DNA of 43,621 bases from a virus. This document shows positions 27,995-36,769 of this stretch, piece after piece. Position numbers and translations under genes: made by a program. Every line of letters begins with the position of its first letter. Positions within the stretch are counted from its first letter, which is position 1. Under the pieces are notes generated by a model. That model worked only from the letters and a program-made list of their open reading frames with translations. It was not told where the DNA came from and made no database searches. The stretch lies in IMG/VR virus record IMGVR_UViG_3300017917_003488, positions 1 through 43,621 of that record. One strand, given 5' to 3'.

Positions 27995-29039
27995 GTTTAT
28001 TGTAGATGAATGTTGTGAAGTCAAAACATTCACAGGAACGTGGCAAGATGACTGGTTCTATGATTTTGAATCACATGAACCGGTACCGGGTGCCATCTAT
28101 CTGATCAGCCGACAACAATTCACAGCCAACGTGGATCGTATCAGGCATTTAGCCACACAAGGTACTATATTACCTATCTTAGGAAATCCTGCCGAAGGCA
28201 GCTCCACGATGTATAAACAAATGCAATATCTGGGCATAGTTGATTTGGTCAAACAAAACCGGATACTGGTTATTACTGGTGGGCACATGCAATCGGATAT
28301 ACCATATCTATATTATGAAAACTATCTACCCAAGATATTAGATTACAGTGAAAATCTACAGGCCATAAAAAACTACAAAGATCTGTGCTCGTTAACTCGG
28401 CCTTTTAAATTTTTGTGTCTAAATGGTCGTGGTCGCCGACATCGTTCTCAACTTTTAGATAGCCTAGGAGACGTATTGCATCAGGCTATATGGACTAACT
28501 TGGATTCATCTATTGGTCCTATTAAAACTCTGGATTCGAGATACGAATTTGATTTCTACAAAAATAATACCAATCTCACGACATCTGGCTATGTTAAACC
28601 AGCATTGTTTAACAATGATTGGGGAGAGATCTATCTCAACGCTGCTCCCTACCTTGATACCTATTTTAGCCTGGTTACAGAAACTGTATTTGATTATCCT
28701 CATAGTTTCCGTACCGAGAAAATATGGAAACCCATAGCCATAGGTCACCCTTTTGTGGTGGTTGCCAATGCAGGTTACTATAGAGATTTGCATAATCTAG
28801 GATTTAGGACATTTGCACACGTGATCGACGAGAGTTTTGACAAAATTGACAATAATCAAGAAAGATTAAGTCGTATAATAACAATAGTGAGAGATCTATG
28901 CCAACGAGATCTGTCTGGATTTATCAGTGCAACGAGAGAAGTTTGTAAATACAATCAGCAACGTCTCTCTGAACTAGCACCACTCGTACGTAGTGAATTC
29001 CCCACTCAACTAGAGAAGTTTATAAATGAACGATCTTGA
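27978..29039 (+). CDS. GT47/exostosin-like glycosyltransferase
   Basis: 353 aa; overlaps radical SAM 1 by 17 bases and radical SAM 2 by 14, so it is embedded between two radical SAM paralogs. The C-terminal half has VTETVFDYPHSFRTEKIWKP, then AIGHPFVVVANAG, then LGFRTFAHVIDESFD. This is the E-K-x-x-K-P...G-x-PF...L-G-F/Y-x-TF...IDESF/YD signature that environmental phages share with exostosin-like (GT-B fold) glycosyltransferases. Two further paralogs lie on the minus strand at 39574 and 40754. AGGA (27963-27966) is 11 bases before the ATG. It is likely cytosolic; acceptor unknown. Confidence 0.72.
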   Translation: MLNNRKFIVDECCEVKTFTGTWQDDWFYDFESHEPVPGAIYLISRQQFTANVDRIRHLATQGTILPILGNPAEGSSTMYKQMQYLGIVDLVKQNRILVITGGHMQSDIPYLYYENYLPKILDYSENLQAIKNYKDLCSLTRPFKFLCLNGRGRRHRSQLLDSLGDVLHQAIWTNLDSSIGPIKTLDSRYEFDFYKNNTNLTTSGYVKPALFNNDWGEIYLNAAPYLDTYFSLVTETVFDYPHSFRTEKIWKPIAIGHPFVVVANAGYYRDLHNLGFRTFAHVIDESFDKIDNNQERLSRIITIVRDLCQRDLSGFISATREVCKYNQQRLSELAPLVRSEFPTQLEKFINERS

Positions 29040-30357
29040 ATTCCGTCGCCAAGTCCTTGACACAAAAAGTGCCAGTTTCTGTGCGGCCAAATGGTACAAT
29101 GCCACTATATGGTTGGGATCTGGACAGACCACGAGCTGTCATCACCCACCGGCACATACCATCGGTGCGGAATTTGAGACTAACCCCAAGGCCATACACA
29201 ACACAACGCAGAAGAAAGAAGATCGTAGAATGATGCAGGCGGGCGAACGTCCGCCTGGCTGTGAATATTGTTGGAAAATCGAAGACATGGGCCGCGATGC
29301 TGCCAGTGATCGGATATATAAGAGTAAGATATATCCCATAGAGGCCCTGGATGAAGCATACCATACTCCGCCAGATCAAGATGTGGATCTCCGGACTTTG
29401 GAGATCGCATTTGATCGTACCTGTCAGTTTGCTTGTTCTTACTGTAATCCCGCTTTTTCTTCCACCTGGGTACGCGACATTCATCGTAATGGTCCTTACG
29501 TGGGTCTTGTTAGCGATGGTCGTAATCATTTCACACATGAACACCGCAGTTCACAACTATATCGATACGGTGAGGAAAATCCGTATGTACAAGCATTCTT
29601 TAAATGGTGGGAATCTGATCTTCACCGAACGTTGCAAGAACTCAGAATAACCGGTGGCGAGCCACTGATGAGTGGCGATACCTGGAAACTGATCAACTGG
29701 TTCCGCGACAATCCAGGAAGATCTACCACACGTCTGGCCATCAACTCAAATCTGGGTATGGAGTGTGATGTGATCGAACGTGCCATAGACAGTTGTGAAG
29801 GTATAGATCTAGACATATACACCAGCATGGAAAGTACAGAATCTCAGGCTGAATACATCCGCGATGGTTTGATCTATGGCCAATGGATCTACAACATGGA
29901 ACGCATCATGAAGGGCAAAAAACTCCGTGCTCTGCATGTGATGTGCACCGTCAATGCCTTGTGTTTGGAAAGCCTTCCCGAGTTTCTGACTCGTCTCATG
30001 ATGTGGAAACAGGAGCACGGCACAGATTTTCCTAACTTTACCTTGAATATCCTGAGATTTCCCAGTTTCCAAAGCCCTTTGGTCTTGCCTGATGATATTC
30101 GTATGCGCCACAGAGATAGATTGCAGACCTGGTTGGATCAATGGAATCACAACATCGCTCTGCAACCGCATGAACGTAATCATGTGCGACGTTTGATCGA
30201 CTATCTTGATGTGGTCAAGACTCCGCACTCTGAAGCATTTGAAATGCCTAAACTGCTGAATGATTTCAAGCAGTTTTACACTCAATATGATCAACGTCGC
30301 GACAAAAACTTTGGCGCTACGTTCCCTAACTTACAACAATGGTATCAAACTCTATGA
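29026..30357 (+). CDS. Radical SAM enzyme 2, paralog of radical SAM 1
   Basis: 443 aa. The core motif is CQFACSYC (Cys133, 137, 140) and the SAM motif is ITGGEP near 207-212. The N-terminal cysteine set is C19-x18-C38 and C79-x2-C82. SCHHPPAH around Cys38 and IHNTTQKKEDRRMMQAGERP before Cys79 align closely with radical SAM 1, and NPAFSSTW after the core matches SPQFSSTW there. The pair forms one subfamily (A), distinct from the three radical SAM proteins that follow. The gap to Cys79 and spacing within each set are conserved, arguing for a functional auxiliary cluster. The start ATG lies within the end of the preceding gene. Confidence 0.9.
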   Translation: MNDLEFRRQVLDTKSASFCAAKWYNATIWLGSGQTTSCHHPPAHTIGAEFETNPKAIHNTTQKKEDRRMMQAGERPPGCEYCWKIEDMGRDAASDRIYKSKIYPIEALDEAYHTPPDQDVDLRTLEIAFDRTCQFACSYCNPAFSSTWVRDIHRNGPYVGLVSDGRNHFTHEHRSSQLYRYGEENPYVQAFFKWWESDLHRTLQELRITGGEPLMSGDTWKLINWFRDNPGRSTTRLAINSNLGMECDVIERAIDSCEGIDLDIYTSMESTESQAEYIRDGLIYGQWIYNMERIMKGKKLRALHVMCTVNALCLESLPEFLTRLMMWKQEHGTDFPNFTLNILRFPSFQSPLVLPDDIRMRHRDRLQTWLDQWNHNIALQPHERNHVRRLIDYLDVVKTPHSEAFEMPKLLNDFKQFYTQYDQRRDKNFGATFPNLQQWYQTL

Positions 30358-31673
30358 CACAAAAAGTTAAAAACTACAACTGGAAAGATCGCAAACCAGT
30401 CTATATCAAATCCGAGGATTTAACCGAAACACAATATCAACGACTGGTTGAAAGTGATCATTTTTGTATGATACCATGGATACACTTACACGGATGGCCC
30501 GACGGCAGAGCATATCCATGTTGTCTGGGAGAGGACAAATATCCTGTTGGCGACCTCAAACAACAAACCATAGAACAAGTCTGGAATGGCGAGGACATGC
30601 GAGAAATGCGTCGTAACATGCTCGAAGATCGTCCCTGCAAACAGTGTGTGAGATGCTATGAACAAGAAAGTGCTGGATTTTCCAGCATGCGAAACAATGC
30701 CAACAAAAACTTTGGACAACACATAGCAGAGGTTGATCAGACTCAGTCCGATGGAACCATGACACCAATGAAACTGCGTTATTGGGACGTAAGATTTTCT
30801 AATATCTGCAATCTAAAATGCCGTAGCTGTGGATCGATTTTCAGCAGCCGCTGGTATGACGATGATGTCAAGCTCAACAACGGTCGTCCCTTACGCCCCA
30901 GAGTACAGTTTGCAGGACGACACGAATTAGATATCTGGGAGCAGATGGAACCACAGATACCCAATCTCGAACAGATTTACTTTGCCGGCGGCGAACCATT
31001 GATTATGGAAGAGCACAATCGAATCTTAAAGAAACTGATCGCCACTGGCAATACCAATGTGCGCCTGATCTACAATACCAATCTGACTGAGCTAAAATTT
31101 AAAAAAGAAAATGTGCTGGATCTCTGGAAACATTTTTCAAATGTGTGTGTGGCAGCCAGCCTGGATGACATGGGGAGTCGGGCCGAAATCATACGATCCG
31201 GCACAGTATGGAGCGAGGTTGAGCAAAACATACGAGATCTCAAGAGAGAATGTCCACACATAGATTTCATGATTTCGCCCACACTGAGCGTGATGAATAT
31301 CTGGAACTTCGTGCCATTCCACCGTTATATGGTAGATCAAGGTTTCATACGACCCAGCGATTTCAATCTCAACATATTACAAAGTCCCCAAGAATATCGC
31401 ATAGACATATTGCCGCTTGAAATCAAACAAGAGTTCAAGCAACAGTTTGAAGATCACATAGCTTGGCTCAATCCTTTGGACAGCCTACAACGGGCCACCG
31501 GTGGATTTGAATCAGCCATCAAATTCATGATGAGCCAAGATCGCACAGATCTCCTGGGAGAATTTTGGGAAACAGCCAGCGATCTAGACTGGAGTCGCAA
31601 CGAGCGCATCATCAATGCTGTGCCAGAACTGGCCCGGATCATCAACTATAAACCTGCGCACACTCGAGTATGA
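30354..31673 (+). CDS. Radical SAM enzyme 3 with N-terminal twitch-like domain
   Basis: Start ATG 30354 is chosen for its ATGA overlap with the preceding stop; ATG 30339 would add five residues and neither has a ribosome site. The 439-aa product has FCMIPWIHLHGWPDGRAYPC (37-56) with Cys38 and Cys56/57, then Cys95, 98 and 101 in CKQCVRC. This is the N-terminal auxiliary-cluster arrangement found in phage twitch-domain radical SAM proteins. The core is CNLKCRSC (152, 156, 159), with FAGGEP near 210-215. It belongs with radical SAM 4 and 5 as subfamily B (CxxPWxx...PCC). The MREMRRNMLEDRPC helix before the CxxC is typical. Confidence 0.92.
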   Translation: MTQKVKNYNWKDRKPVYIKSEDLTETQYQRLVESDHFCMIPWIHLHGWPDGRAYPCCLGEDKYPVGDLKQQTIEQVWNGEDMREMRRNMLEDRPCKQCVRCYEQESAGFSSMRNNANKNFGQHIAEVDQTQSDGTMTPMKLRYWDVRFSNICNLKCRSCGSIFSSRWYDDDVKLNNGRPLRPRVQFAGRHELDIWEQMEPQIPNLEQIYFAGGEPLIMEEHNRILKKLIATGNTNVRLIYNTNLTELKFKKENVLDLWKHFSNVCVAASLDDMGSRAEIIRSGTVWSEVEQNIRDLKRECPHIDFMISPTLSVMNIWNFVPFHRYMVDQGFIRPSDFNLNILQSPQEYRIDILPLEIKQEFKQQFEDHIAWLNPLDSLQRATGGFESAIKFMMSQDRTDLLGEFWETASDLDWSRNERIINAVPELARIINYKPAHTRV

Positions 31674-32887
31674 ACATTCCCCACGACAAATTCTGTGTGT
31701 TGCCCTGGATCAGTCTGGAAACCAGTCCTATTGGCACAGTGCGACCTTGTTGTTTGGCCGAGGAAGAAATCACCGATGACACCGGCCGCAAGTTTGATCT
31801 CAACACTGCCAAGTTTGGAGACATACAACACAGTGGTTACATGCAGGATCTACGCCAGCAGTTCCTTGACAAGAAGCAACCACAGACTTGCCGCAAATGC
31901 TGGCGCGAGGAACGCAGTGGACGCACTAGTAAACGCATGCATACCTTGGACAGGCTCAAACATATGATCCCGGATCAACCTTGGACACAGGATGCTAGGC
32001 CACTTATGTTCCTGGATCTCAAACTGGGAAACATTTGTAATCTAAAATGTCGTATCTGCGGATCGTGGAGCTCCAGTACGTTTGCTGCAGAAGAACTGGC
32101 TTATTTGGAACCAGGCCAAGATAAGAAAACCAATCATCACTACATCATGTTGCGTCAAGGTGCATGGCCTCGAGAGAATCCTACATTCTGGCAAGAGGTA
32201 GAACAGATATCAGATCAGATACGCTACATAGAATTCACTGGTGGTGAGCCATTCATGATTCAAGAGCACTTTGATTTGTTGCAACGCTTGGTGGATCGCG
32301 GTCTGGCTAAGAATATTGAGATACACTACAATACCAACGGAACACAGTGGCCAGAACGCGGACCTGATATCTGGAGGCATTTCCGCACTGTGGAGATTGC
32401 TTTCAGCATCGACGATCTTGGAAAGAGATTTGAATATCAGCGCACCAACTCAGTATGGTCTGAAGTCACAGCCAATCTAGATCGATTCCGTGAGTTGCGT
32501 CACACCAATCCAAACATACAACTGCAATGCTGTAGCACTGTGAATGTGTTCAATGTGTTTTATCTAGAAGATTTAGCCAACTGGATAGATTTACAGGACT
32601 TTGACTTTGTGTATTGGAACATGATGCACGAAGCCTATTATTTCAGTATCAACACCTTGCCAGACACAGCCAAGCAAGAGATCACACAGAGATTACAAAC
32701 AGCCAATGTAAGTCACGAAAACAAACAAGAGTTTGGGCGCATCGCAGATTTTATGAACAATGGAGCCAGCTTGGATGGTTTCATCTTGAGGATGAAAGTG
32801 GCCGATCTGGATCGTAAACGACAACAGAACCTAGCCCAGGTAGAACCTGAATTTGCACAACTTATAGACTATGCCGGCCCCAACTAA
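31670..32887 (+). CDS. Radical SAM enzyme 4 with N-terminal twitch-like domain
   Basis: 405 aa; the ATG forms an ATGA overlap with radical SAM 3. N-terminal set: FCVLPWISLETSPIGTVRPC with Cys9 and Cys27/28, then CRKC (74, 77). Radical SAM core: CNLKCRIC (123, 127, 130). SAM motif: FTGGEPFMIQEH near 188-199. It also shares GSWSSSTF after the core with radical SAM 3 (GSIFSSRW). The closeness of 3 and 4 suggests duplication, yet protein identity looks moderate, so this was not recent. Substrate unknown. Confidence 0.92.
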   Translation: MNIPHDKFCVLPWISLETSPIGTVRPCCLAEEEITDDTGRKFDLNTAKFGDIQHSGYMQDLRQQFLDKKQPQTCRKCWREERSGRTSKRMHTLDRLKHMIPDQPWTQDARPLMFLDLKLGNICNLKCRICGSWSSSTFAAEELAYLEPGQDKKTNHHYIMLRQGAWPRENPTFWQEVEQISDQIRYIEFTGGEPFMIQEHFDLLQRLVDRGLAKNIEIHYNTNGTQWPERGPDIWRHFRTVEIAFSIDDLGKRFEYQRTNSVWSEVTANLDRFRELRHTNPNIQLQCCSTVNVFNVFYLEDLANWIDLQDFDFVYWNMMHEAYYFSINTLPDTAKQEITQRLQTANVSHENKQEFGRIADFMNNGASLDGFILRMKVADLDRKRQQNLAQVEPEFAQLIDYAGPN

Positions 32888-34178
32888 ACGACCTGATACC
32901 TTGTGTATGGCACCATGGACACACACCTATCTTTCACCGCAGACCGAACGGCGCATGTGCTGTGCCAGCCGTGAACCTGCACAGAACTTTGAACAGTATA
33001 TTGATACTGCCATCGGTACAGGTGAATATCGCCCTGTGAGTCTAGAGGAACACTGGAACTCAAAACACATGCGCAACGTGAGGTTGCGTATGATGAAGGG
33101 CGAGACTCTGCCCGAATGCGAAGTGTGTAACAACAAACTGTTGAATACCGATGTCTATAGAGATTACTTCAATCGTTTGTTTGATCACAAGTACGAAGAG
33201 TGTATGCAGGCCACAGATCGACATGGATTTACAAAAGTCAAACCAGTGAGCTGGGACTATAGATTCAGCAATCTCTGCAACTTCAAATGTCGTATGTGCG
33301 GGGACATGTTGAGCAGTGCTTGGGAAAGCGAGCAACGCCAACACAACATGATCGACTGGTCAAATCCTAAAAATGCCTGGATGCGCCCCGGAGTGCGAGA
33401 GGACATCGCATCTTATCAAGACTCACAAATCGAAGCTGAATTTGCATTGGCTGTGGAGCAACACAGAGTGGAAGAAGTATATTGGGTAGGTGGAGAACCT
33501 TTGATGTATAAACAACATTGGAGGTATATGAAAAGGATCATTGAACTAGGAGACGGACCAAATGTTTACGCAAGATACAATACTAACCTATCTCGGGTGG
33601 ATTTCCATGGTTGTAATCTTTATAGTGGTGTGCTGGCACATCTACGTGATTGGCAGATCTGCGCGAGCCTCGACGGAACAGGAGCAACAGGAGAATACAT
33701 CCGGACGGGATTGGCCTTTCCCTCCTGGTTGGTAAACTTCAAACAAGGACTGGAATATGCTCAACATCGCCGACAGATGCGTATAGACTTCACACTGACC
33801 TTGCCCGGCTTGTTCGAAGTTATTAACATACAACGCTTGGCCGATGAGCTGGGAGTAGATATCCTGGCCAAAGTGGTGTTTAGTTTTACTCCGGACATTA
33901 TCTTGAGCCCTTTGGCCTTGCCCAGAGAATTACTAGACAACACCATAGATTGTCTAGTAACACAGCTACCACCGGGTGCCTTACAAGACGTATTACAACA
34001 ACTCAAACAACGGCCTACCTTTGCAGAACAATGGCCGGACTCTTGGCACGCAGGACTAATCAAGGGCAAACAACGTGTACTGAAACTGGAACACATACGC
34101 AATGATTCCTACACCTTGGCCCACATACTGCAATCAAATCAGGAAATACATGACTGGTATCAACAAATCCCTGCTTGA
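32871..34178 (+). CDS. Radical SAM enzyme 5 with N-terminal twitch-like domain
   Basis: 435 aa; overlaps radical SAM 4 by 17 bases. N-terminal set: LCMAPWTHTYLSPQTERRMC with Cys12 and Cys30/31, then CEVC (83, 86). The core CNFKCRMC (136, 140, 143) is followed by GDMLSSAWE, and the SAM motif VGGEPLMYKQHW is near 205-216. SLEEHWNSKHMRNVRLRMMK matches the IEQVWNGEDMREMRRNM helix of radical SAM 3. It is the last of the five radical SAM genes and overlaps the next gene, of unknown function, by 29 bases. Substrate unknown. Confidence 0.92.
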   Translation: MPAPTKRPDTLCMAPWTHTYLSPQTERRMCCASREPAQNFEQYIDTAIGTGEYRPVSLEEHWNSKHMRNVRLRMMKGETLPECEVCNNKLLNTDVYRDYFNRLFDHKYEECMQATDRHGFTKVKPVSWDYRFSNLCNFKCRMCGDMLSSAWESEQRQHNMIDWSNPKNAWMRPGVREDIASYQDSQIEAEFALAVEQHRVEEVYWVGGEPLMYKQHWRYMKRIIELGDGPNVYARYNTNLSRVDFHGCNLYSGVLAHLRDWQICASLDGTGATGEYIRTGLAFPSWLVNFKQGLEYAQHRRQMRIDFTLTLPGLFEVINIQRLADELGVDILAKVVFSFTPDIILSPLALPRELLDNTIDCLVTQLPPGALQDVLQQLKQRPTFAEQWPDSWHAGLIKGKQRVLKLEHIRNDSYTLAHILQSNQEIHDWYQQIPA

Positions 34179-35205
34179 TATCGTAGAAATAACTCTAGGC
34201 GACCCAGACGATCATGTGCGGGTCTATGCCAACATCTACGACAACAGTCTTAGCCGTAAATGGTTGCAACAGTTGAATCAGTTATTGGATCAAGATTATC
34301 ATCTAGAAAAGAATTACTGTTTTTTTGGATTTGCTGACGGTCCTAGAAATGGACCGTACCTGTTGCAACAAATAAATCTCAGCATCCAGGCTATCAATGT
34401 ATCAGGATTGGATTATCATATCACAGATTATTTTGACATGGCCAACAGTGTGGATCAAGAGGGCGGAGTCAATCATGCGCATTTCAATCAACTGCACAGA
34501 TACTTTGAAGATCTACAAGGTGGCAGCGGGCATATCAGTGATCATTATTGGCAGGCTGATACAGAAACACGCTGGCATATACGACAACTGAATCTGTTGT
34601 GCCACGAGTTTGAATCATGGCAGTTATCGTGGCGTAAAAAACACACAGCACCAGAATGGCAAAGACCCAGCCAGCTCATGTGCTGGTTAAACGCACCACG
34701 ATTTGTGTTGGATGAATCAGACTATGAGTTGTTTGGTATAGAAACCATAAATCGCAGTCTAGGCGGAGTGTATGTGGGGGTGAACAAAGCCGTGGGCAAA
34801 CACCACTGGGAAGTGTTTCAAGATGAAGGTCGCGATTCAAGAATAAGTGAACTCACCACTACCAGCCTCAAAGCACAGACTGAAGCTGCTGGAGATTTTG
34901 ACATAGAATGGGCCAACAATCCTGGTACGTTTCCTTGGCAGATTAAACAACTCCAAGAGTTTCGTGAATGGTTAACGGCCAATGGATTTGATCCTGCGGA
35001 CAAGACGTTGACCATTGGGCATCCACAGGTAGGACAAGTAGACTTGAATCGCAGTTTCGGGACGGAAGATTATCGTGAGATTTGGAGCCAGTTAAATACT
35101 CATTTGAACGTGTGGTCGGTATCAACCAGTACAGCTCGCGCCACATATGAATATTCGTGGGCAGATCCTGACTACATGCAACAACAAATAAGGAAACTAG
35201 GATGA
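34150..35205 (+). CDS. 351-aa protein of unknown function in the radical SAM operon
   Basis: ATG 34150 has AGGA (34141-34144) five bases upstream and gives a 29-base overlap with radical SAM 5; a longer reading from 34102 has no such site. Visible features are VYANIYDNSLSRKWLQQLN (about 20-38), CFFGFADGPRNGPYLLQQIN (about 56-75) and HAHFNQLHRYFEDLQGGSG (about 115-133). A strand-rich second half ends with TLTIGHPQVGQVDLNRSFG and TYEYSWADP. There is no signal peptide, membrane segment or known catalytic motif. I recall similar hypothetical proteins in environmental T4-like phages. Its place between the radical SAM genes and the carbamoyltransferase makes it a candidate pathway partner. Confidence 0.78.
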   Translation: MTGINKSLLDIVEITLGDPDDHVRVYANIYDNSLSRKWLQQLNQLLDQDYHLEKNYCFFGFADGPRNGPYLLQQINLSIQAINVSGLDYHITDYFDMANSVDQEGGVNHAHFNQLHRYFEDLQGGSGHISDHYWQADTETRWHIRQLNLLCHEFESWQLSWRKKHTAPEWQRPSQLMCWLNAPRFVLDESDYELFGIETINRSLGGVYVGVNKAVGKHHWEVFQDEGRDSRISELTTTSLKAQTEAAGDFDIEWANNPGTFPWQIKQLQEFREWLTANGFDPADKTLTIGHPQVGQVDLNRSFGTEDYREIWSQLNTHLNVWSVSTSTARATYEYSWADPDYMQQQIRKLG

Positions 35206-35303
35206 AATGGATTCGAAATATCATAGATAAAATACGTTTGGAAATACGTTATCGTAAAAAACTCAAAGAACTTCGCAAACGAGATCCTTTTATCTATAAA
35301 TGA
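35202..35303 (+). CDS. 33-aa very basic micro-protein
   Basis: ATG at 35202 overlaps the previous stop (ATGA) and has AGGA (35191-35194) seven bases upstream. Its own stop overlaps the next start (ATGA, 35300-35303). The peptide begins MKWIRNIIDKIRLEIRYRKK and ends KELRKRDPFIYK. It is a predicted amphipathic helix with 13 Lys/Arg and no Cys. The exact fit between two ATGA junctions and the ribosome site argue that it is real. I recall similar short peptides ending RDPFIYK in environmental phages. A helper or nucleic-acid/membrane-binding peptide is possible; a radical SAM substrate peptide is conceivable but unsupported. Confidence 0.75.
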   Translation: MKWIRNIIDKIRLEIRYRKKLKELRKRDPFIYK

Positions 35304-36769
35304 AACTTCAATACACGCTGGGAATCTCAGCAGGTTTTCATGACGCAGCAGCAACCTTGCTAAGATCAGACGGTCATATCGTTTTCGCTGGCCACAGTGA
35401 ACGCTACAGTGGTGTCAAAAATGACGCTAACATACACCTGGAACTGCTGAGAACTGTTTGGGAACATGCAGGGGGAGATATTGGATGTGTGGCCTACTAT
35501 GAACGCCCCTGGCGCAAACAACTGCGTCAACTCTACAGTGGGCAAGGTATAGAATGGAATCGTCTGACTACTCGGCAAATTCTCATGGAACAGTTTGGAC
35601 CTTGTGTATTGCCCACGCAAGTCAAGAGTTATAATCATCATCTCAGCCATGCCGCAGCAGGATTCCAAACCAGCTCTTATAAAAAAGCCACATGTGTGGT
35701 CATAGATGCTATCGGCGAGTTTGACACAGCTTCAATCTGGGGCGCACACTACGATGAAAAAGGCCAGGCACGATATCACTTGTTATGGCGTCAACGTTAT
35801 CCTCGCAGCATAGGACTTTTTTATAGCGCCATCACTAAACGTCTGGGCCTGCATCCCATGGATGAAGAATACATCACTATGGGCATGGCCGCCTGGGGGA
35901 ACCCCTTGTATGTGGCAGAATGCCGTGAGTTGTTGGATCAAAATCTGCACATTGGTATAGATGATGACTGGTTGCCCTGGGCCAAGGACGAAGACATCGC
36001 AGCGTCGGCCCAGGTTTTAACAGAAGAATTGATATATACGATTATGCGCCGTGCCCAGGCTTTTGGATGGAGCACAAACTTGGTGTACATGGGTGGCGTT
36101 GCACTAAACTGTCTTGCTAATAGAAAACTGGGTGAATATTTTGAAAACATTTGGATCATGCCTTGTCCTGGCGATGCTGGCAGCAGTCTTGGTGCTGCCG
36201 CACTGGCCCTGGGGCGGCCACTCCATTGGAATGATGCGTTCCTTGGTCACGGAATCCCAGGCCCGTATCCTGTGGATGCCGTCGTTGATCATTTACTCCA
36301 ACATCAAATCGTTGGAGTTGCTAGTGGAAGAGCCGAGTTTGGACCGCGTGCCCTTGGCAATCGAAGCTTACTCGCAGACCCGCGAGGACCAGATATAAAG
36401 GATCGTGTGAATGAAATCAAGCGCAGACAAAAATTCCGGCCATTTGCTCCAGTTATATTGGAAGAGGTGGCTGATCAGTACTTTGATTTCGGCTCTGGGC
36501 GGAATCTCAGCCGTTATATGCAGTCAGTCGCTGATTGTCGCGAGCCTGATCGTTTTCCTGCTATATGCCATGTTGATGGCACCAGTCGAGTACAGACTGT
36601 ACCAGCGGATGGTTCTGGCGTCCGGCAACTTTTAGAGGTGTGGTATGCTCGTACTGGATGTCCTTTATTGCTTAATACTAGTCTCAACATTCGTGGCTAT
36701 CCCATGGTCAATGATCGTGCTGGTGCTGATAGATTTGAGCAAGAATACGGAATAAAAGTGTTTTCATGA
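35300..36769 (+). CDS. NodU/CmcH family O-carbamoyltransferase
   Basis: Members transfer a carbamoyl group from carbamoyl phosphate, through a carbamoyl-adenylate, to a hydroxyl of a sugar or other small acceptor. The Kae1-like N-terminal domain has LGISAGFHDAAATLL (7-21) with His14, SERYSGVKND, and NHHLSHAAA (112-120), whose histidines bind metal. VVIDAIGEFDTAS is the next phosphate-binding loop and GGVALNCLANRKL lies further on. The YrdC-like C-terminal domain has GRAEFGPRALGNRSLLADPR and RRQKFRPFAPVILEE. At 489 aa it is somewhat shorter than the usual 550-600. Catalytic motifs look intact. Carbamoylation of an envelope or virion glycan is the likely role here. Confidence 0.93.
   Translation: MKLQYTLGISAGFHDAAATLLRSDGHIVFAGHSERYSGVKNDANIHLELLRTVWEHAGGDIGCVAYYERPWRKQLRQLYSGQGIEWNRLTTRQILMEQFGPCVLPTQVKSYNHHLSHAAAGFQTSSYKKATCVVIDAIGEFDTASIWGAHYDEKGQARYHLLWRQRYPRSIGLFYSAITKRLGLHPMDEEYITMGMAAWGNPLYVAECRELLDQNLHIGIDDDWLPWAKDEDIAASAQVLTEELIYTIMRRAQAFGWSTNLVYMGGVALNCLANRKLGEYFENIWIMPCPGDAGSSLGAAALALGRPLHWNDAFLGHGIPGPYPVDAVVDHLLQHQIVGVASGRAEFGPRALGNRSLLADPRGPDIKDRVNEIKRRQKFRPFAPVILEEVADQYFDFGSGRNLSRYMQSVADCREPDRFPAICHVDGTSRVQTVPADGSGVRQLLEVWYARTGCPLLLNTSLNIRGYPMVNDRAGADRFEQEYGIKVFS

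Noticed and set aside
26579-34178. Radical SAM cluster as a standard RiPP locus
   Set aside because: No Cys-rich or leader-type precursor, RRE domain, protease or exporter is visible. The neighbours are sugar-modifying genes, and only a 33-aa basic peptide lies nearby.
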